Below, piece by piece: positions 5,429 through 7,993 of a stretch of 7,993 nucleotides of DNA. The notes under the pieces were generated by a model. That model was not told the DNA's origin, did no database searches, and saw only the letters and a list, made by a program, of their open reading frames with translations. The position numbers and the translations under genes are program-made. Positions within the stretch are counted from its first letter, which is position 1; every line of letters begins with the position of its first letter. The DNA is from Candidatus Nitrosopumilus sp. (GTDB lineage: Archaea > Thermoproteota > Nitrososphaeria > Nitrososphaerales > Nitrosopumilaceae), in NCBI GenBank assembly GCA_013203245.1, contig JABMOR010000078.1, positions 1 through 7,993 of the forward strand, read 5' to 3'.

Positions 5429-6079
5429 TACTTCCAAAGAACATTCTTCCATATCTTTGAATGAATCAATAGAATACCATTTCACGTTTTTAAATTTTAC
5501 AATGTGAAGTTTTCCTTTTTTTGCATAATTTGGAAAAACTGTTTTTTCAATATCTCCTTTATCCGGTAAATCTTTAAGCATATTTTTTTCCAAATGATAA
5601 ATTCCTGCATTCATCCATGTGTCTGAAACTTCTTTCTTTTCTTTGAAATTTATAATTTTATCGTTACTAGTTTCCAATATTCCAAATTTAGTTTGCAATT
5701 CAATTGATGCAATTGAATTTTGTTTTTTAGATAATTTTTTTAAATCTATATTTGTAATGGTATCTCCATTTATCACAAAGAATGATTTTTCTTTAATCAT
5801 TTTACCTGCCTTTTTAATTGCACCCCCAGTACCCAACGGCGTTTCTTCAATAGAATATTTAATCTTCATTCCAGTTTTTTTAACATCAAGATAACTTTCT
5901 ACCATCTCTTGCTTGTAACCTGTACAAATTATTACTTCATCAACTCCAAATTTTTTAAGATACTTTAATTGCCATTCAATAATTGGTATGTTTTTAATTG
6001 GAACTAGGGGTTTTGGGATATAATCTGTGACGGGTCTTAATCGCTTTCCTCTACCTCCTGCCAAAATTATCGCTTGCAT
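5411..6079 (-). CDS. Single-domain sugar-phosphate nucleotidyltransferase (222 aa)
   Basis: Transfers a nucleotide from an NTP to a sugar 1-phosphate, giving an activated sugar for glycan synthesis. The signature LAGGRGKRLRPVT (residues 6-18) with PKPLVPI (22-28, Lys23) binds the NTP; EETPLGTGGA (78-87) and NGDT with Asp106 (104-107) bind base and metal; MNAGIY (156-161) and WYSIDS with Asp205 (201-206) complete the sugar and second metal site. At 222 aa it lacks the C-terminal left-handed beta-helix of the larger GlmU or GDP-mannose enzymes, so it resembles short MurU/HddC-type enzymes. Sugar and base cannot be told from sequence; a role in S-layer protein glycosylation or other surface glycans is inferred. 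Its ATG directly follows the TAG of the 82-aa gene with zero spacing and no Shine-Dalgarno site, so translation is probably coupled. Confidence 0.9.
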   Translation of the reverse strand: MQAIILAGGRGKRLRPVTDYIPKPLVPIKNIPIIEWQLKYLKKFGVDEVIICTGYKQEMVESYLDVKKTGMKIKYSIEETPLGTGGAIKKAGKMIKEKSFFVINGDTITNIDLKKLSKKQNSIASIELQTKFGILETSNDKIINFKEKKEVSDTWMNAGIYHLEKNMLKDLPDKGDIEKTVFPNYAKKGKLHIVKFKNVKWYSIDSFKDMEECSLEVEKIIK

Positions 6080-6328
6080 CTATGTGGTAATTGGTTTTTT
6101 AGGATTTATGTTTTCAGATTTTATGATTTCTTCCATCTTTTTTGCAAATTCATTATAGATTTGTTCTAATTCTTTTAACGGCATTTCAATACCTAACATT
6201 TTCATAGTTTTATTCCATGATTCAATATATTTTTCATCCTCTAGCCCTTTCCCAAGAGTTTCAGCAATCGAGTGAACTCCTTCTGTTTTTCCTAGAGCGT
6301 AAATTGCAATTTCTTTATCAGTTAACAT
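6080..6328 (-). CDS. Hypothetical helical protein (82 aa)
   Basis: The family is not recognised. The sequence is nearly all alpha-helical by composition: MLTDKEIAIYALGKTEGVHS, then a helix around residues 20-45, and a long amphipathic helix at 50-70 (LKELEQIYNEFAKKMEEIIK), followed by a Pro-rich end (NPKKPITT). No Cys, no signal peptide and no membrane segment. Its start lies inside the end of the 44-aa gene (7-base overlap) and its stop abuts the nucleotidyltransferase ATG, so it is the middle gene of a compact three-gene operon and is probably made together with that enzyme. The VHSIAETLGKGLEDE stretch resembles a small helical adaptor, but no function can be assigned. Confidence 0.75.
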   Translation of the reverse strand: MLTDKEIAIYALGKTEGVHSIAETLGKGLEDEKYIESWNKTMKMLGIEMPLKELEQIYNEFAKKMEEIIKSENINPKKPITT

Positions 6329-6456
6329 GATTTTTCACTTTCTGTAAGATAATAGTGGAGCTCAGTATAGCATTCTACACAATAATCTTCAAATTTTGTA
6401 TGATCACAATCATATACTTTATTCACGTCATTTTCACATTTAGCACAAGTAGTCAT
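6322..6456 (-). CDS. Zinc-binding mini-protein (44 aa), first gene of the nucleotidyltransferase operon
   Basis: A short frame from ATG 6456 to TAA 6322-6324. It reads MTTCAKCENDVNKVYDCDHT and continues through KFEDYCVECYTELHYYLTES to end EKSC. Cys4, Cys7, Cys17, His19, Cys26 and Cys29 form CxxC - CxH - CxxC, a spacing expected for one zinc ribbon or treble-clef-like site; a last Cys44 is the C-terminus. No function is known. Support for it being a gene: a TATA-like box centred 27.5 bases upstream of the ATG, the regular metal-ligand pattern, and a 7-base overlap with the next gene. It is acidic and aromatic-rich (YxxELHYY), suggesting protein-protein contact. Its promoter lies inside the 3' end of the membrane protein gene. 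Confidence 0.75.
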   Translation of the reverse strand: MTTCAKCENDVNKVYDCDHTKFEDYCVECYTELHYYLTESEKSC

Positions 6457-6466
6457 TACTTATCGT

Positions 6467-6856
6467 CTAAGATTTTTTAATTTTAAGTATACCTAACCCG
6501 ATCTGAACTAATCCTGCAATAATTAATGGAATCGTTTCAGATAATACGCTTCGTCCAGATGCTTCTTCCATATCTTCTGCATTTCCAATTACTACGGCTC
6601 CCCCTATTAGGATCAACACACCTGCAACAATTATCATGATTCCGAGACTTTTGGATGATTCTTTTCTAGAAATGAAATAAGCAATAATTGGCAATATCAA
6701 AGCTGGTAGTCCCAGCCCCATACCTCTGATTTTGTGATCAAATGGTATGAATCCTTCACCACTATCTGAACTATACCCTACAATAACATCCACACCATAA
6801 ACTACCAATAATGCAATTGCAATACCTGTAATGATTAATGCAGGAGTTAAGGCCAT
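6467..6856 (-). CDS. Four-helix integral membrane protein (129 aa)
   Basis: Not recognised as a known family. From ATG 6856 four hydrophobic segments are visible: residues 4-24 (TPALIITGIAIALLVVYGVD), about 46-62 (LGLPALILPIIAYFIS), about 70-90 (LGIMIIVAGVLILIGGAVVI) and about 107-125 (TIPLIIAGLVQIGLGILK), with a basic KIKKS tail. The first loop (YSSDSGEGFIPFDHKIRGMG) is polar; with the first helix acting as a signal anchor it would face outside. A Glu-rich second polar loop (NAEDMEEASGR) lies between helices 3 and 4. The frame can be extended to a TTG at 6877, but an A/T box centred exactly 26 bases before ATG 6856 favours the ATG and a leaderless transcript. It starts 30 bases after the purK stop. 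Confidence 0.72.
   Translation of the reverse strand: MALTPALIITGIAIALLVVYGVDVIVGYSSDSGEGFIPFDHKIRGMGLGLPALILPIIAYFISRKESSKSLGIMIIVAGVLILIGGAVVIGNAEDMEEASGRSVLSETIPLIIAGLVQIGLGILKIKKS
6481..6486 (-). promoter_or_regulatory. TATA-like box of the mini-protein/nucleotidyltransferase operon
   Basis: The minus strand reads TTAAAA, in context ACTTAAAATT, centred 27.5 bases upstream of the ATG at 6456. It lies inside the last codons of the membrane protein gene and would start the 44-aa, 82-aa and nucleotidyltransferase transcript without a leader. Confidence 0.5.
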
Positions 6857-6877
6857 GTTCAATTTTGATTTTATCAA

Positions 6878-6886
6878 TTAATATAT
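6878..6886 (-). promoter_or_regulatory. TATA-like box of the membrane protein gene
   Basis: The minus strand reads ATATATTAA, centred 26 bases upstream of ATG 6856 and directly following the purK stop codon. The spacing supports the ATG rather than the TTG at 6877 as the start and suggests a promoter independent of purK. Confidence 0.5.
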
Positions 6887-7993
6887 CTATTTAGAAGGTT
6901 TGACAACTGTTTTTGGTTTTATTCTTTGTAATCTTTCCAACAATACATCAATAGATTCACCGTTTTCTCCAATTATGTTGATATGTCCTAATTTGCGCAT
7001 TGGTTTTGATATTTTTTTACCATACATTTTTAAAAATACCCCCGTATCGGATATCTCTAATGGGTTGTATTCTCCTGTGAATTCTTCACTTCCCAAAATA
7101 TTGTACATTATAGAGTTATGAATCAATTTAGTACTTCCTAATTCCAATCCAAGAATTGCTCTCAAGTGTTGTTCAAATTGAGAAGTTTCACTAGATTGCA
7201 AAGTATGATGACCTGAATTGTGAACTCTGGGAGATATTTCATTAATTACAACATTGTTATCTTTAGTAACAAACATCTCAATGCCAAAAATTCCAGCACC
7301 TTTCAATACTGCCATGGTTTTTTCTGCAATCTGGTCTGCTTTTTTTGTAACAGATTCAGAAACTCTAGCCGGCGCAATTGTTTCTCGTAAAATATTTTCT
7401 TCATGGATATTTTCTACTAGCGGATAGGTTTTGATTTGTCCATGTGTATTTCTAGATGCAATAACTGAAACCTCCATGTTAAATGGCACAAATTTTTCTA
7501 AAAGAAGTGACTGCCCTTTAAAATAGTCATATGCATTTTGCACGTCACTTTCAGAATTAATTTTAAAATTACCTCGGCCATCATATGCATCTCTTCGTGC
7601 TTTTAGCATTGCAGGTAAGCCAAATTTCTTTATTCCAGATTTAACATCTTCAATATTTTTTATTTCAATAAACTCTGGAACTGGAATATTATTTTCTAAT
7701 AAAAATGATTTTTGTAAAAATTTATCTTGAATAATCTTTAGCGTTTCAGGAGAGGGATTAATTTCGGCTTTATCTTCAACAGATTTTAAAACATCACTGT
7801 CTCCGGATTCAATTTCATAAGTAATGATGTCGGATTTATTTGCCAATTCAATAATGGTATTTTTATCTTTAAAATCCCCGATTATTTGGGTTGCACCTAC
7901 CTGCGAGGCAGGGCAGTTTTCTGTAGGATCCAGCACTATGATTTCAGATATTTCCTCGGGCATCTTTTTTGCAGCCTCTGTAATCATCATCCC
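6887..7993 (-). CDS. purK: N5-carboxyaminoimidazole ribonucleotide synthase PurK (5' end beyond window)
   Basis: An ATP-grasp enzyme of purine synthesis that converts AIR, bicarbonate and ATP to N5-CAIR, the substrate of PurE. The frame is open to the right edge with a Gly codon before Met-Met, so the two Mets are the end of the family's GGGQLGRM-type loop and about a dozen N-terminal residues are missing; they are not the true start. Numbering from Met at 7990: VLDPTENCPASQVG (19-32), DIITYEIE (54-61), LKARRDAYDGRGN with Lys130 (129-141), LLEKFVPF (163-170), GIFGIEMF with Glu238 (233-240), INEISPRVHNSGHHT (249-263) with Asn250, Glu251 and Arg255, and SQFEQHLRAI (270-279), all typical. The C-terminal lid domain (317-350) is complete. 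A purE gene may lie upstream, outside the window. Confidence 0.95.
   Translation of the reverse strand, partial: GMMITEAAKKMPEEISEIIVLDPTENCPASQVGATQIIGDFKDKNTIIELANKSDIITYEIESGDSDVLKSVEDKAEINPSPETLKIIQDKFLQKSFLLENNIPVPEFIEIKNIEDVKSGIKKFGLPAMLKARRDAYDGRGNFKINSESDVQNAYDYFKGQSLLLEKFVPFNMEVSVIASRNTHGQIKTYPLVENIHEENILRETIAPARVSESVTKKADQIAEKTMAVLKGAGIFGIEMFVTKDNNVVINEISPRVHNSGHHTLQSSETSQFEQHLRAILGLELGSTKLIHNSIMYNILGSEEFTGEYNPLEISDTGVFLKMYGKKISKPMRKLGHINIIGENGESIDVLLERLQRIKPKTVVKPSK

Noticed and set aside
5619..5894. Open plus-strand frame inside the nucleotidyltransferase gene
   Set aside because: Hydrophobic translation caused by the complement of Lys/Glu codons; a shadow.
6900..7121. Open plus-strand frame inside purK
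   Set aside because: Opposite the conserved C-terminal domain of PurK, with no support of its own.
1..7993. CRISPR arrays, insertion sequences, attachment sites or phage genes
   Set aside because: No spaced direct repeats, transposase, integrase or terminal inverted repeats were found; the Hjc-like nuclease alone is a normal archaeal repair gene.

Overview
The window looks like part of an AT-rich archaeal chromosome, most likely a marine ammonia-oxidising thaumarchaeon (Nitrososphaerota, Nitrosopumilus-like). Four things point there: an Hjc-type Holliday junction resolvase, a thiolase paired with a DUF35 zinc-ribbon/OB-fold protein, a luciferase-like oxidoreductase of the coenzyme F420 type, and start codons that mostly lack a Shine-Dalgarno site but have an archaeal TATA-like box about 26 bases upstream (leaderless transcripts). 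The taxonomic call is inference from protein character and base composition; no rRNA gene is present.

Left part (1-1596, all minus strand): a Cys-rich mini-protein cut by the window edge, a 103-aa acidic protein with a lysine-rich tail, a 154-aa protein with a disordered acidic N-terminus, and an Hjc-like PD-(D/E)XK nuclease just upstream of the 154-aa gene. A 107-base divergent spacer then separates these from two plus-strand genes (1704-2777): a 71-aa coiled-coil protein and a class I SAM-dependent methyltransferase.

Middle (2770-5151, minus strand): a tightly coupled three-gene unit, transcribed in the order LLM-class oxidoreductase, thiolase, DUF35 protein. The junctions are a 1-base gap or a short overlap, then an ATGA overlap. 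The last gene overlaps the methyltransferase tail to tail by 8 bases. The 259-base spacer at 5152-5410 is the largest gap between standard ATG-initiated genes. It holds a coding-looking plus-strand frame (5205-5399) with no usual start codon.

Right part (5411-7993, minus strand): a second compact operon of a 44-aa zinc-binding mini-protein (6322-6456), an 82-aa helical protein and a single-domain sugar-phosphate nucleotidyltransferase. Upstream of it lie a four-helix membrane protein and purK of purine biosynthesis, whose first codons lie outside the window.

No tRNA, rRNA, CRISPR array, insertion sequence or clear mobile element was seen. Most genes are ordinary core or lineage-specific archaeal genes. 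The items most worth a second look are the start-less small frame, the two Cys-rich mini-proteins, the thiolase/DUF35/LLM unit and the series of leaderless-type promoters, two of which argue for start codons different from the longest frame.
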